The notes: generated from the letters alone by a model not told the origin. Shown: positions 31,930 to 41,059, counted from the stretch's first letter. The stretch is DNA of 64,000 nucleotides from CAIZGX01 sp964385405 (GCA_964385405.1 CAYLOT010000010.1:28360-92359); one strand, 5' to 3'. Translations and numbers: made by a program.

Positions 31930-34350
31930 ATGAATAATGAAGTAGATCCTTATTTTTTTTCTGACGAAGAAAACAATCACGAATATATACCTCTCATTAC
32001 TGCAGAGGATGAAGACAATATGGCCAATGAGGAAACACCTGAGGTGTTGCCCATTTTGCCGCTGAGAAACACAGTTCTTTTTCCTGGAGTTGTTATTCCC
32101 ATTACGGTTGGAAGGGATCGCAGCATTCGATTAATTCAAGATGCAAACGCTGGAACAAAAACCATTGGAGTGGTTGCGCAGCGTAACGCCGACATGGAGG
32201 ATCCGTCGTTTGAAGATCTACACCACATTGGAACGCAGGCCACGATTCTTCGTATGTTGCGCATGCCCGATGGAAGCACTACCGTCATACTTCAAGGTAA
32301 GAAGCGTTTTTCAATTCAAGGTCTGGTAAATACCGATCCCTACTTCGAAGCTCAAGTAACAGCCTTTGAAGAGGTAAATAACATAGCCGAGGGCAAAGAG
32401 CAACAAGCTTTGTTTGAGTCCCTTCGTGATCACGCGTTAAATATTATTAATCTTTCTCCCGACATTCCCAGCGAAGCCGCTTTGGCAATTAAGAACATCA
32501 ACGGATTGTCTTTCCTCACCAACTTCATTTCATCGAACATGAAGGCAGATGTTGAGAAGAAGCAGGAGTTACTAGAGATAGCAGATTTGGAAGAACGCGC
32601 GAGAAAGGTTTTCGAGCAGCTGCACAGTGATTTGCAAATGTTAGAAATGAAGAAGGAGATTCAGAAGAAAGTACACATTGACATTTCCAAACAACAGCGC
32701 GAATATTTCTTAACGCAGCAGATCAAGCAAATTCAAGATGAATTAGGTGCCAATCCGCAGAAAGAAGAGATTGATGCGAAGCGCGAAAAGGCGAAGCTTA
32801 AGCAATGGCCCGATCATGTGCGAACAGCATTTGAAAAGGAGTTAGGAAAGCTTGAACGCATGAATCCGCAAGTAGCAGAATACAGTGTTCAGTCGAATTA
32901 CCTCGAACTGCTGTTAGATCTTCCATGGAATGAAACCAGCGAGGATAACTTCGATCTTATACATGCGAAAGAGGTCTTAGATCGTGACCATTTCGGATTG
33001 GAAAAAGTTAAAGAAAGAATTCTCGAGCATCTCGCAGTACTGAAAATCAAAGGGGACATGAAGTCGCCGATCATTTGTTTATACGGCCCTCCTGGCGTGG
33101 GAAAAACTTCTTTGGGAAAAAGCGTTGCTGAAGCATTAGGAAGAAAGTATGTGCGAATGTCATTGGGTGGATTGCACGACGAAGCGGAGATTCGCGGACA
33201 CCGGAAGACCTACATTGGAGCCATGCCTGGTCGTATCATACAGAATTTGAAAAAAGTAGGAACATCAAATCCGCTTTTCGTTTTAGATGAAATAGACAAG
33301 ATGGGACAAGGCGTTCACGGAGATCCAAGTTCAGCTATGTTGGAAGTCTTGGACCCTGAACAGAACCATGCCTTTTACGACAACTTCGTAGAGTTGGAAT
33401 ATGACCTTTCTAAAGTAATGTTCGTTGCGACATGTAATTCGCTTTCAACATTACAACCTGCACTTCGCGATCGATTAGAGATTATTGAAGTAAACGGTTA
33501 TACCCTTGAAGAGAAATTGGAAATTGCGAAGCGCCACTTGGTTCCGAAGCAATTAACTGAAAACGGATTAACCGAGAAGAACATCGTGTTCACGGAAGAA
33601 GTTCTAGCATTTCTGATTGAATCATACACCAACGAAAGTGGTGTGCGTGCTTTAGAAAAACGTATTGGAAAGATGGTTCGTCACCGTGCCAAGCAGATGG
33701 CTTTCAAAGAAAAGTTTAAAACTACTTTGACAACCGATGATGTCTCAAATGCATTGGGGGTGAGCTATGAGAAAGATCGTTATGCCGACAATGATGTTGC
33801 GGGTGTTGTAACTGGATTAGCATGGACGCCAACGGGTGGAGATATTTTATTTATTGAGTCAAGTTTAACCCAAGGGAAAGGTCGATTGACATTAACTGGA
33901 AATTTGGGCGATGTCATGAAGGAAAGTGCAACACTTGCGCTGGAGTATTTGAAAGCACATTCGAGTCTGTTAGACATGGAAGCGAAAGTCTTCGATGAGA
34001 CGAATGTGCATATTCACGTCCCTCAAGGCGCCGTTCCAAAAGATGGCCCAAGCGCAGGTGTTACTATGTTAACGGCGCTTGCGTCGGCCTTCACCAAACG
34101 GAAAGTGAAGAAGTTTCTCGCCATGTCCGGAGAAATTACACTCCGAGGAAAAGTCCTACCCGTAGGCGGTGTGCGCGAGAAAATTCTTGCCGCGAAGCGC
34201 GCAGGTATCAAAGAGATTATCCTCTGCGAAAAGAACCGAAAAGACATCGATGAAATCGACGAGCGCTATTTGAAAGGATTGAAATTTCATTTCGTTACAG
34301 ACATGTACGAAGTATTAGACAAAGCCCTACTCAAAGAAAAAGCAAAGTAA
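31930..34350 (+). CDS. lon: ATP-dependent Lon protease
   Basis: 806 aa, full length for LonA. The N-terminal substrate domain begins VLPILPLRNTVLFPG. A coiled region contains QQREYFLTQQIKQIQDELG. The AAA+ module has Walker A GPPGVGKTS (G386 onward), followed by the conserved ATP-site region. The protease domain has the Ser708-Lys751 dyad in DGPSAGVTM and VREKILAAKRAG; the 43-residue spacing is the family norm. Degrades misfolded and regulatory proteins in the cytoplasm. ATG at 31930 is preferred over an upstream TTG at 31921 because the ATG starts a typical acidic leader. Confidence 0.97.
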   Translation: MNNEVDPYFFSDEENNHEYIPLITAEDEDNMANEETPEVLPILPLRNTVLFPGVVIPITVGRDRSIRLIQDANAGTKTIGVVAQRNADMEDPSFEDLHHIGTQATILRMLRMPDGSTTVILQGKKRFSIQGLVNTDPYFEAQVTAFEEVNNIAEGKEQQALFESLRDHALNIINLSPDIPSEAALAIKNINGLSFLTNFISSNMKADVEKKQELLEIADLEERARKVFEQLHSDLQMLEMKKEIQKKVHIDISKQQREYFLTQQIKQIQDELGANPQKEEIDAKREKAKLKQWPDHVRTAFEKELGKLERMNPQVAEYSVQSNYLELLLDLPWNETSEDNFDLIHAKEVLDRDHFGLEKVKERILEHLAVLKIKGDMKSPIICLYGPPGVGKTSLGKSVAEALGRKYVRMSLGGLHDEAEIRGHRKTYIGAMPGRIIQNLKKVGTSNPLFVLDEIDKMGQGVHGDPSSAMLEVLDPEQNHAFYDNFVELEYDLSKVMFVATCNSLSTLQPALRDRLEIIEVNGYTLEEKLEIAKRHLVPKQLTENGLTEKNIVFTEEVLAFLIESYTNESGVRALEKRIGKMVRHRAKQMAFKEKFKTTLTTDDVSNALGVSYEKDRYADNDVAGVVTGLAWTPTGGDILFIESSLTQGKGRLTLTGNLGDVMKESATLALEYLKAHSSLLDMEAKVFDETNVHIHVPQGAVPKDGPSAGVTMLTALASAFTKRKVKKFLAMSGEITLRGKVLPVGGVREKILAAKRAGIKEIILCEKNRKDIDEIDERYLKGLKFHFVTDMYEVLDKALLKEKAK

Positions 34351-34397
34351 GCTGTGAAATATATTCTGAACTATTTCGTTACTTGCAGGCCTGAATC

Positions 34398-35420
34398 ATG
34401 AAAAAGCACCTGATTACCCTTCTATTATGCGCAGCTACTTTGTCTAGCTTCGCCCAGGCGGGTACAACAGTTTTTTCCGGAATTAACGTTTTCGGCTCAG
34501 CCAGAGTGGCCGCTATTGGCGGCAATGCCATTGCACTTTGTGCAAGCGACATCAACACCGCTGCTATCAATCCGGCTTTAATAGATTCACTCATGGATCG
34601 TAAACTAGCCATGAGTTACGTTCGTTATTTCGGTCAATCGAATTTCGGCTATACCTCTTTCGGATTTCACCCAGCTAAAAGTAAATTCGCTTTCGCTGGA
34701 ACTTTGCAATACTTCGGTTACGGAACTAGCGAAAGATTAGACGGCTTGGGAAATAGTCTCGGTACGTTTAATTCAAACGAATATGCGTTAACTCTCGGAG
34801 CTTCTTACAAGGTCGATTCTCTCTGGCGTGTTGGCATTAACTTGAAGAATCTTTATTCAGTTTTTGATAATTTTTACTCATACGGCTTGGCTGTTGATGT
34901 TGCCGCAACGTACTACCAACCCAGGACAAATTTCGCCGCGAGTTTCGTGCTGAAAAATGTCGGAATGCAACTCGTAACCTATCGCGAGAGCTCAAGGGAA
35001 AAGATGCCTGTTGAATTCCAAATCGGTATCAGCAAACGCCCGAAGAACGCACCGTTTTTGTTTCATATAGCTTACGAGAATGTACAAAAATGGGATGTGA
35101 AATATGTAGATCCAAATGCAATTGTAATAGTTGATCCACTCACTGGATTGCCCGTAGATGACCGCACATGGGAGTTCGGAGATCAGCTAATGCGTCATAT
35201 TGTAATTGGTACAGAGATTATTCTTGGAAATAACGTTCGTGTTGGTTTGGGTTATAATTATCGTCAACGTAAAGAACTTTCGATTCCGAATAGACCGGCT
35301 ACTGCGGGCTTCTCGTTGGGTACAACTATAAACTTCAAGAAGTTTCAGTTGAGTTACGGAAGGAGTATTTATCACGTGGCTGGTGGCTCAAATCACCTCA
35401 CTTTTACCTCAAAGTTGTAA
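34398..35420 (+). CDS. porQ: Type IX secretion system protein PorQ
   Basis: 340 aa. Signal peptide 1-20 (SSFAQ), then the diagnostic PorQ start: GSARVAAIGGNAIALCASDI and NTAAINPALID. The rest is an outer-membrane beta-barrel of the PorV/PorP-like type (SFGFHPAKSKFAFAGTLQYF, YALTLGASYKV, RVGLGYNYRQRKEL). PorQ works with PorZ and PorU in the attachment complex that cleaves T9SS sorting domains and fixes cargo to the surface. The window also holds likely clients (14961 and 36549). Downstream of lon, an order seen in related genomes. Confidence 0.92.
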   Translation: MKKHLITLLLCAATLSSFAQAGTTVFSGINVFGSARVAAIGGNAIALCASDINTAAINPALIDSLMDRKLAMSYVRYFGQSNFGYTSFGFHPAKSKFAFAGTLQYFGYGTSERLDGLGNSLGTFNSNEYALTLGASYKVDSLWRVGINLKNLYSVFDNFYSYGLAVDVAATYYQPRTNFAASFVLKNVGMQLVTYRESSREKMPVEFQIGISKRPKNAPFLFHIAYENVQKWDVKYVDPNAIVIVDPLTGLPVDDRTWEFGDQLMRHIVIGTEIILGNNVRVGLGYNYRQRKELSIPNRPATAGFSLGTTINFKKFQLSYGRSIYHVAGGSNHLTFTSKL

Positions 35421-35483
35421 TCAAGCATCGCCATTTGTGAATTTCGCTCATGAGCATTAGCTTTACAACTTCAATTAATATTT

Positions 35484-36548
35484 ATGAAATTCAAATCAGG
35501 CGTGTTATCCGGTGACGAAGTTACCGAACTGTTGAACGATGCTAAAGCTCATGGCTATGCGTTGCCAGCAGTAAATGTTATCTCAACCAATAGCGTGAAT
35601 GCAGTTCTTGAAACCGCGCGCGATTTGAATTCACCTGTTGTTATTCAATTCAGCAACGGAGGAGGAGCTTTTTATGCGGGTAAAGGTCTCGATAATAAAT
35701 ATCAAGAGGCTTCAATCTTGGGTTCGGTGAGCGGTGCACAGCATGTGCATTTGATGGCGAAAGCATACGGTGTTCCAGTAATCATGCACACAGACCATTG
35801 TGCGAAGAATTTACTTCCTTGGATGGATGGAATGCTTCAGCACGGTATGGAGCATTTTGAAAGAACAGGTCGTTCTTTGTTTAGCTCACATATGCTTGAT
35901 TTTTCTGAAGAGCCTCTTCATGAAAACATTGAACTAAGTGTGGAGTATTTCAAGAAAATGACACAGATGGGTGTAACCCTTGAGATTGAATTGGGAGTAA
36001 CCGGTGGGGAAGAAGATGGTGTAGACAACAGCGATGTAGATAGCAGCAAGTTGTACACTCAACCAGAAGAAGTAGCCTACGCTTATGAGCACATGAACGC
36101 AGTTTCAAATCGCTTCACAGTAGCAGCGGCATTTGGAAATGTGCACGGAGTATACAAGCCAGGAAACGTAAAACTTTCTCCAATAATCTTGAACAACTCG
36201 CAAGAGTACATTCAAAGTAAATTTAACACAGGAGCGAAGCCGGTGAATTTTGTTTTCCACGGTGGAAGCGGATCTTCACGTGAAGAAATTCGTGAAGCAA
36301 TCTCCTATGGTGCAGTGAAGATGAATATTGACACCGACATGCAATGGGCATACACGGTGGGAATTCGTAACTACATGTCTGGCAAATCTGCATATTTACA
36401 AAACCAAATTGGTAACCCAGAAGGAGACGATAAACCAAACAAGAAGTTCTATGATCCACGCGTTTGGTTACGCGAAGGAGAAAAGGAATTCGTTGCTCGT
36501 TTGAAGCAAGCTTTCGAAGATTTAAACGCAGTAGGTCGTAACGCGTAA
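35484..36548 (+). CDS. fbaA: Class II fructose-bisphosphate aldolase
   Basis: 354 aa. Catalyses fructose-1,6-bisphosphate to glyceraldehyde-3-phosphate plus dihydroxyacetone phosphate, zinc-dependent, in glycolysis and gluconeogenesis. YALPAVNVISTNSVNAVLE starts the barrel. Zn ligands and the catalytic Asp are in VIMHTDHCAK; further signatures are LEIELGVTGGEEDGV, FGNVHGVY, FVFHGGSGSS and VKMNIDTDMQWA. Long subtype as in E. coli FbaA. A TAGCTTTA box (about 35457) sits near the expected promoter place. The stop codon abuts the stop of the convergent gene. Confidence 0.96.
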   Translation: MKFKSGVLSGDEVTELLNDAKAHGYALPAVNVISTNSVNAVLETARDLNSPVVIQFSNGGGAFYAGKGLDNKYQEASILGSVSGAQHVHLMAKAYGVPVIMHTDHCAKNLLPWMDGMLQHGMEHFERTGRSLFSSHMLDFSEEPLHENIELSVEYFKKMTQMGVTLEIELGVTGGEEDGVDNSDVDSSKLYTQPEEVAYAYEHMNAVSNRFTVAAAFGNVHGVYKPGNVKLSPIILNNSQEYIQSKFNTGAKPVNFVFHGGSGSSREEIREAISYGAVKMNIDTDMQWAYTVGIRNYMSGKSAYLQNQIGNPEGDDKPNKKFYDPRVWLREGEKEFVARLKQAFEDLNAVGRNA

Positions 36549-36560
36549 TTAACGCGTTAC
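36538..36560. terminator. Hairpin made of the 3' ends of two convergent genes
   Basis: GTAACGCGT, AATTA, ACGCGTTAC: a perfect 9-bp inverted repeat built from the last codons of fbaA and of the T9SS protein, whose stop codons touch. No T-tract. It may act as a bidirectional attenuator or protect mRNA ends. Confidence 0.55.
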
Positions 36561-39425
36561 CACTATTGCTCTCATTATTACGGCGTTTTCATTGCTCAAT
36601 CGCAATTGATAAACGCCGTTTTCGTATCCGCTTAAATCTACTTGCTGTAACGATTGGTTGTTTAGCTTATTGGCAGAAAGAAGTTTTCCTGCGTTGTCGT
36701 ATACAGATAGGTAAGTATTTTCATTCATGAAGTCCCATTGAATGTTCACCACGTCACGTGTTGGATTCGGATAAATACGAAGATTTGTTGCCACGATTTC
36801 TTGAACAGATACATCCACGCTCACAGCGTAGAATTGGGTGCTTTCACAACCGTAAGCATTTGCCCAGGTCATTTGTATTTCCCCTGTGCCTGTTATAAAC
36901 TGATCCCAAACAACTTCAATCACATTCGTTCCTTGCCCTGAGATAATTGTTCCTCCGGTTACAATCCAGTTATACGTGTAATCAGGAAGAGAAGCCACTG
37001 CATATGAATAAGTATTGTTGTATACAGCATTCGGTTCTCCTGAAATCGCGGGAATTTGCGGTTCTGGATATTGTTGAACAACTACTTCAGAATATGAAGA
37101 ACATCCGTGAATGTCAGTGTAAGTTACCCCGTAGGTTCCCGCATCATTGATGTAAATAGTATCTGAGGGGTCGCTGGTGGTCCACAGGTTTCCTCCAACA
37201 TAGTTCGACCAAAGAGGAGAAGCAACATTTTTACAAATGAACAACTCGCCGCCAATAATCGGAGGTGCAGGCGTATCGTATGAGTTGACATACACCGTGT
37301 CAGTGGTAGCGCAAAGATCTTGGAAGGAATAGGTGCAGGCATAGCTTCCAGAAAGAATCGGAATCACAGTTCCTTCAGCAGTTACTCCAAATCCGCTCCA
37401 GAAACCTCCAGCAGGAGTTGCGTTAGCCGCAAGATCAATTAGATCACTTGGCATACATACAGAAACATCAGGTCCTGCTGTTATTTGAAGGGGAACCGCC
37501 ACAGTGTAGTAAGTTGAGTCAATGTTGGTGCAACCATTTCCATCGGTAAACGAATATTGAAAACCGAATGTTCCTTCGGTTGTTGGAATGAATATATTAT
37601 TCGAAATATTTATCCCTGACCACGTTCCTGCCGCTGGCGTTGCATTCAGTGTGAATGGGCCAGTGGAAATGCAAACAGTGGTGTCAGCATCGGCACTAAC
37701 AACAGGTAACTCATATACAGTAACACTTAATGAATCGGTGTCTGTGCATCCAAATTCACTTGTAACCATAAGTTCAATAAGTTCAGTCTGATTGATTGTT
37801 ATCGTTGTGTCGTTTGATCCTGTTGACCAAGAAGGCACTCCATTGGTGGAAGTCAATTGAATTTCATCTCCATCACAAAATGAAGATGGACCGCTCGCTA
37901 GGATTGTAGCAATCGGATTAGGGTTTACGATAACTGTAACAGGAACAGATGTTGCGGAGCAGTTGTATATGTTTGTTAGAGTAACAGTGTAATCTCCGGA
38001 ACTATTCACTACTATTAAACTGTCTGTGGAAGTTGTACTCCATTCAATAAGTGAGTCAATACTGCTCGACAGGAGAACACTATCCCCAGTGCAGAATGTT
38101 GTTGCAGATAAGGGGGTGATAACGGGAGATGGAAGAGGATTTACGATAATATCAGTTCCTTCAGATATGGCGACGCAGTTGTCTACGTTCGTAACAGCCA
38201 CGTTGTAAACCCCTGTAGTATCCACAGTTATTGTGGAGGTGGTGTCGCCATTACTCCAAAGATAGGCTATTCCTAAATTGGCAGTTAAAGTTGCAGATGT
38301 ATCTGCACAAAACACCAAGGGGTCACTGGTAGAAATAGTTGCCGTTGGAGTCGAGGTTAAAATTGTAATCGTGGAGCTTGCAGTCGATGTACCCGCAGTT
38401 GCTGTGCAGTTGTATGTTGTGGACGTAGCTGTAGGAGAGACAACAAGTGTATTTCCAATGGTTCCGTCATTCCATAAATAGCCTACAACAAATGGATTGT
38501 ATACAGCTGAAGGAAGCGTGGTTCCTGCGAATGTTCCAATTTGTGGAATCGGAGCTGGAGGAAAGCTAACTCCAGTTGTTGGGGTTGAAATAGTAATAGC
38601 GGGCGTTGAAGTGATGGTGCTGAAATTAGCTTGCGTCCCCATATCGAAGGGCATATGCACAATCACATTTTGCATATTTGCTGAAATTAATTTGCGATTG
38701 TAAATCGCATTTATATCAGCTGCGGTAAGTGCGATTTTCCAAACTCGGAACTCATCGAGCTGGCCTAAATAACTGTCGTTTGGATCAGCATCTATACCAC
38801 CCAACGCTGGATAAGAATTTCCGAGATTAGGGCGGAACGCCACAGTGAGCGGAACCCCGAAATTGTTGTTTGCATAGTTCGATCCGTTTGGTCGTGTTCC
38901 AACAGAAACACCATCAATGAAAAGTTCAAAATTATTGGAAGTGTAAACTACAGCACAATGATGCCATCCGGTCAAGTTAGCAGCATAGGTTAAGCGCGAT
39001 GCTGAAAATTGGTGACTTTGTTCCATTACTGAAATTCCATTAACTCCAACAGAAACTCCGGAGGAACGTCTCTGTATTCCGCTGAAAATACTTTGAGGAT
39101 ATACCGCATAATTTTGCCCTGCCTGTCCGTCGTATATGCCAATGCCATCAATATGCTCAGGGAGCAACACAATCGAGTCAGGAGTGTTGAACCAAAACTC
39201 ATAAGTAAAAGTTCCTATAGTTTGTTGTTGCGTATTATTTAAGATTATTGCCTGATTAGCAGTGCGATTAAAATGTAAAACGCGATTAGGAAGGTCGGCA
39301 TTCGCGGTTAATGTCGCGCTTTCTCCGGGACATAGAATCATATCGTTGGAGGTAATGCTTACCGATTGAGCATCAACAAGAATTGAAAATAACAGAATAA
39401 ACGCTGCTAATATTGACTTTTTCAT
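36549..39425 (-). CDS. T9SS type A secreted protein with LamG domain and Ig-like repeats
   Basis: 958 aa, surface or secreted. Signal peptide 1-19 (ILVDAQ). An Ig-like domain begins with DMILCPGESATLTANA and resumes near residue 315 (VGYLWNDGTIGNTLVV, YNCTATAG). Between them lies a concanavalin/LamG-like domain (about 48-275: FTYEFWFNTPD, GWHHCAVVYTSNNFELFIDG, LDEFRVWKIALTAADI). More Ig-like repeats follow to about 870. The C-terminal ~80 residues form the type A sorting domain (NLRIYPNPTRDVVNIQW to VVTR). Probably an adhesin. A TATATTTG box lies 16 nt upstream of the ATG. Confidence 0.92.
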   Translation of the reverse strand: MKKSILAAFILLFSILVDAQSVSITSNDMILCPGESATLTANADLPNRVLHFNRTANQAIILNNTQQQTIGTFTYEFWFNTPDSIVLLPEHIDGIGIYDGQAGQNYAVYPQSIFSGIQRRSSGVSVGVNGISVMEQSHQFSASRLTYAANLTGWHHCAVVYTSNNFELFIDGVSVGTRPNGSNYANNNFGVPLTVAFRPNLGNSYPALGGIDADPNDSYLGQLDEFRVWKIALTAADINAIYNRKLISANMQNVIVHMPFDMGTQANFSTITSTPAITISTPTTGVSFPPAPIPQIGTFAGTTLPSAVYNPFVVGYLWNDGTIGNTLVVSPTATSTTYNCTATAGTSTASSTITILTSTPTATISTSDPLVFCADTSATLTANLGIAYLWSNGDTTSTITVDTTGVYNVAVTNVDNCVAISEGTDIIVNPLPSPVITPLSATTFCTGDSVLLSSSIDSLIEWSTTSTDSLIVVNSSGDYTVTLTNIYNCSATSVPVTVIVNPNPIATILASGPSSFCDGDEIQLTSTNGVPSWSTGSNDTTITINQTELIELMVTSEFGCTDTDSLSVTVYELPVVSADADTTVCISTGPFTLNATPAAGTWSGINISNNIFIPTTEGTFGFQYSFTDGNGCTNIDSTYYTVAVPLQITAGPDVSVCMPSDLIDLAANATPAGGFWSGFGVTAEGTVIPILSGSYACTYSFQDLCATTDTVYVNSYDTPAPPIIGGELFICKNVASPLWSNYVGGNLWTTSDPSDTIYINDAGTYGVTYTDIHGCSSYSEVVVQQYPEPQIPAISGEPNAVYNNTYSYAVASLPDYTYNWIVTGGTIISGQGTNVIEVVWDQFITGTGEIQMTWANAYGCESTQFYAVSVDVSVQEIVATNLRIYPNPTRDVVNIQWDFMNENTYLSVYDNAGKLLSANKLNNQSLQQVDLSGYENGVYQLRLSNENAVIMRAIVVTR

Positions 39426-39441
39426 AATGCCAAAAGACTTT

Positions 39442-39449
39442 CAAATATA
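39442..39449 (-). promoter_or_regulatory. -7 promoter box for the T9SS type A protein
   Basis: Reads TATATTTG on the minus strand, a perfect TAnnTTTG, 16 nt before the ATG at 39425. Confidence 0.5.
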
Positions 39450-39520
39450 AGGACAGCTTTTCTCTTGTTGGAGCTTGAAGGTGTGTTAAGTATTTACGAA
39501 AAATGAGAGATTCTCTGTGT

Positions 39521-40420
39521 TTATCTCGTTTTTCCATATCTCGGATGGAACAGCTGAATCTCTTCTTTCAATTTAGAACGGTCAATATGGGTGTAGATTT
39601 CTGTTGTCGTGATACTCGAATGTCCAAGCATTTCTTGAACAGCCCTTAAATCCGCTCCTGCTTCAACGAGGTGAGTGGCAAATGAATGACGGAATGTGTG
39701 CGGGCTCACTTGTTTTTGAATGCCCAATGCAACGCAATTTTCACGAATAATGGTGAAGATGTACATGCGACTTAATTTCTTACCTCTTCGATTTAGAAAA
39801 ACAAAGTCTTCGTGCCCAGGTGAAAGTTTTAAGTGATTCCGCATGTGCTCGTTGTAATGCTGAATCCATTTCATGGCTTCTTCACCAATTGGAACAAAGC
39901 GCTCTTTGTTTCCTTTTCCAACAATGCGCAAGAGCTGATCGCTTGTTCGCATTTGAGAAATTTTAAGATCAGTGAGCTCACTTACACGAAGTCCGCAGCT
40001 GTATAGTGTTTCAAGAATGGCTCTATTCCTCGTTCCTTCGGGTTTGCTTAAATCGCAATGTTCAATAATAGAAACCACTTCTTCAATGCTAAGCACGTCG
40101 GGAAGCTTGCGAGAAGTTCTAGGCATTTCAATAAATTCCATGGGGTCTATTGAAATTACTTTCTCCAAAATTAAATATGAAAAAAAGCCTTTAAGTCCTG
40201 AAATAATTCGAGCCTGTGAAGTTGGTTCTAATCCTAATTCATGAAGAAACTTTAAGAACGAAGTAATGGTTTCGTGAGTGATAGAAGATATCGATAAACT
40301 TTCAGTGAAATTTTCGAGTTTCGAAACGTCCTTCAAATAAGCGGAACGGGTGGCTTCCGAAAGGGATTTTTCCAATCGTAAATAAATGTCAAAGCCTTTT
40401 TTTAATCCAACCCAACTCAT
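39521..40420 (-). CDS. xerD: Site-specific tyrosine recombinase XerD
   Basis: 299 aa. Resolves chromosome dimers at dif with XerC. N-terminal SAM-like DNA-binding domain (1-95), then the catalytic domain with Arg in YSCGLRVSEL, Lys near GKGNKERFVP, HxxR in SPHTFRHSFATHLVEAG, His in MLGHSSITTTEIY and the nucleophile Tyr in IYTHID. No integrase neighbours or attachment repeats, so this is the housekeeping enzyme. A -7 box sits 4 nt before the ATG, which supports the start and suggests a leaderless mRNA. Confidence 0.95.
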   Translation of the reverse strand: MSWVGLKKGFDIYLRLEKSLSEATRSAYLKDVSKLENFTESLSISSITHETITSFLKFLHELGLEPTSQARIISGLKGFFSYLILEKVISIDPMEFIEMPRTSRKLPDVLSIEEVVSIIEHCDLSKPEGTRNRAILETLYSCGLRVSELTDLKISQMRTSDQLLRIVGKGNKERFVPIGEEAMKWIQHYNEHMRNHLKLSPGHEDFVFLNRRGKKLSRMYIFTIIRENCVALGIQKQVSPHTFRHSFATHLVEAGADLRAVQEMLGHSSITTTEIYTHIDRSKLKEEIQLFHPRYGKTR

Positions 40421-40424
40421 TGCA

Positions 40425-40432
40425 CGAAGATA
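40425..40432 (-). promoter_or_regulatory. -7 promoter box directly before xerD
   Basis: Reads TATCTTCG on the minus strand (TAnnTTcG variant), then TGCA, then ATG. Same 4-nt gap as at 10628, 18202, 45063 and 52004. Confidence 0.5.
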
Positions 40433-40440
40433 GACAAAAC

Positions 40441-40468
40441 GAAAAACCCTCGCGAACGAGGGTTTTTC
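40441..40468. terminator. Intrinsic terminator between divergent genes
   Basis: GAAAAACCCTCG, loop CGAA, CGAGGGTTTTTC: a 12-bp stem with T-runs on both strands. It is upstream of both xerD and rpmE2, so it most likely ends the minus-strand small RNA. Confidence 0.88.
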
Positions 40469-40592
40469 AGACTAATTACCTAAACAAATTCTAATTAACC
40501 AAAACTACTGGTAACCGTTGTTACTCGGCAGTATACTTAAATATTGTAATGTGCGTAGCACGTATATTCACAATCTCTAAGCGTTCTTAGAC
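40441..40592 (-). ncRNA. Candidate small RNA (~150 nt) between xerD and rpmE2
   Basis: A strong intrinsic terminator lies between two divergent genes, where neither gene needs one. On the minus strand a promoter (TTG, 21 nt, TAAGTTTG) sits about 150 nt upstream of it. The interval folds into successive hairpins: TCTAAG-AACG-CTTAGA at the predicted 5' end (40591-40576); GTGC-TAC-GCAC flanked by ATTGT/ACAAT; GTAAC-AACG-GTTAC flanked by ACTG/CAGT; then the terminator. No ORF of useful length. It does not show the long rod shape of 6S RNA. The Rfam class is not recognised. Confidence 0.6.
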
Positions 40593-40628
40593 AGGACAAA
40601 CTTATAAACGCATTTGACCTGTCTTCAA
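40589..40628 (-). promoter_or_regulatory. Promoter of the candidate small RNA with flanking inverted repeat
   Basis: On the minus strand: TTG (40628-40626), 21-nt spacer, TAAGTTTG (40604-40597). An inverted repeat AGACAGG (40589-40595) / CCTGTCT (40618-40624) brackets the -7 box, placed like an operator for a dimeric repressor. Confidence 0.55.
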
Positions 40629-40670
40629 CTTGGTTTTTCGACTTATAAACAGAGGAATGTGAAACGGGAC

Positions 40671-40700
40671 TTGTATTTTTAGAAAATTCATGTATATTTG
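40671..40700 (+). promoter_or_regulatory. Promoter of rpmE2
   Basis: TTG (40671-40673), 19-nt spacer, TATATTTG (40693-40700), 27 nt before the ATG at 40728. A perfect Bacteroidetes-type promoter. Confidence 0.7.
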
Positions 40701-40727
40701 CACTCGTTTTAACAAAGAATACAGAAC

Positions 40728-40985
40728 ATGAAACCAGGAATACACCCAGAATCTTACCGTTTGGTAGTTTTCAAAGATATGTCTAACGAGTACGCTTTCT
40801 TAGGAAAGAGCACTTGTAATTCAAAAGAAACCATCATGTGGGAAGATGGTAACGAATATCCTGTAATTAAATTAGAAATTACTTCAGCGTCTCACCCGTT
40901 CTACACTGGTAAGATGCAATTAGTGGATACTGCAGGTCGTATTGACAAGTTCAAGACGCGCTATGCAAAATTCGAGAAAAAATAA
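40728..40985 (+). CDS. rpmE2: 50S ribosomal protein L31 type B
   Basis: 85 aa. Starts MKPGIHPESYRLVVFKDMS and has HPFYTGKMQLVDTAGRIDKF, diagnostic of L31. It lacks the zinc-binding CxxC motif, so it is the zinc-independent type B form. It forms the bridge between ribosomal subunits. Monocistronic, with its own promoter and a strong terminator just downstream. Confidence 0.96.
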   Translation: MKPGIHPESYRLVVFKDMSNEYAFLGKSTCNSKETIMWEDGNEYPVIKLEITSASHPFYTGKMQLVDTAGRIDKFKTRYAKFEKK

Positions 40986-41007
40986 TAATCATCACCGCTT
41001 ACAAAGA

Positions 41008-41039
41008 AAAGCCACTCAAGCGAGTGGCTTTTTTTTTAG
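41008..41039 (+). terminator. Intrinsic terminator of rpmE2
   Basis: AAGCCACTC, loop AAGC, GAGTGGCTT followed by a long T-run (to 41037): a typical rho-independent terminator, 20 nt after the L31 stop. Confidence 0.92.
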
Positions 41040-41059
41040 GGTGCACCATAAAAACAATG

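Noticed and set aside
39521..40420. Phage or integrative-element integrase
   Set aside because: Sequence and length are those of XerD, and there are no attachment-site repeats or phage genes around it.
40441..40592. 6S RNA
   Set aside because: The interval forms separate hairpins and not one long rod with a central bubble, and the ends do not pair.
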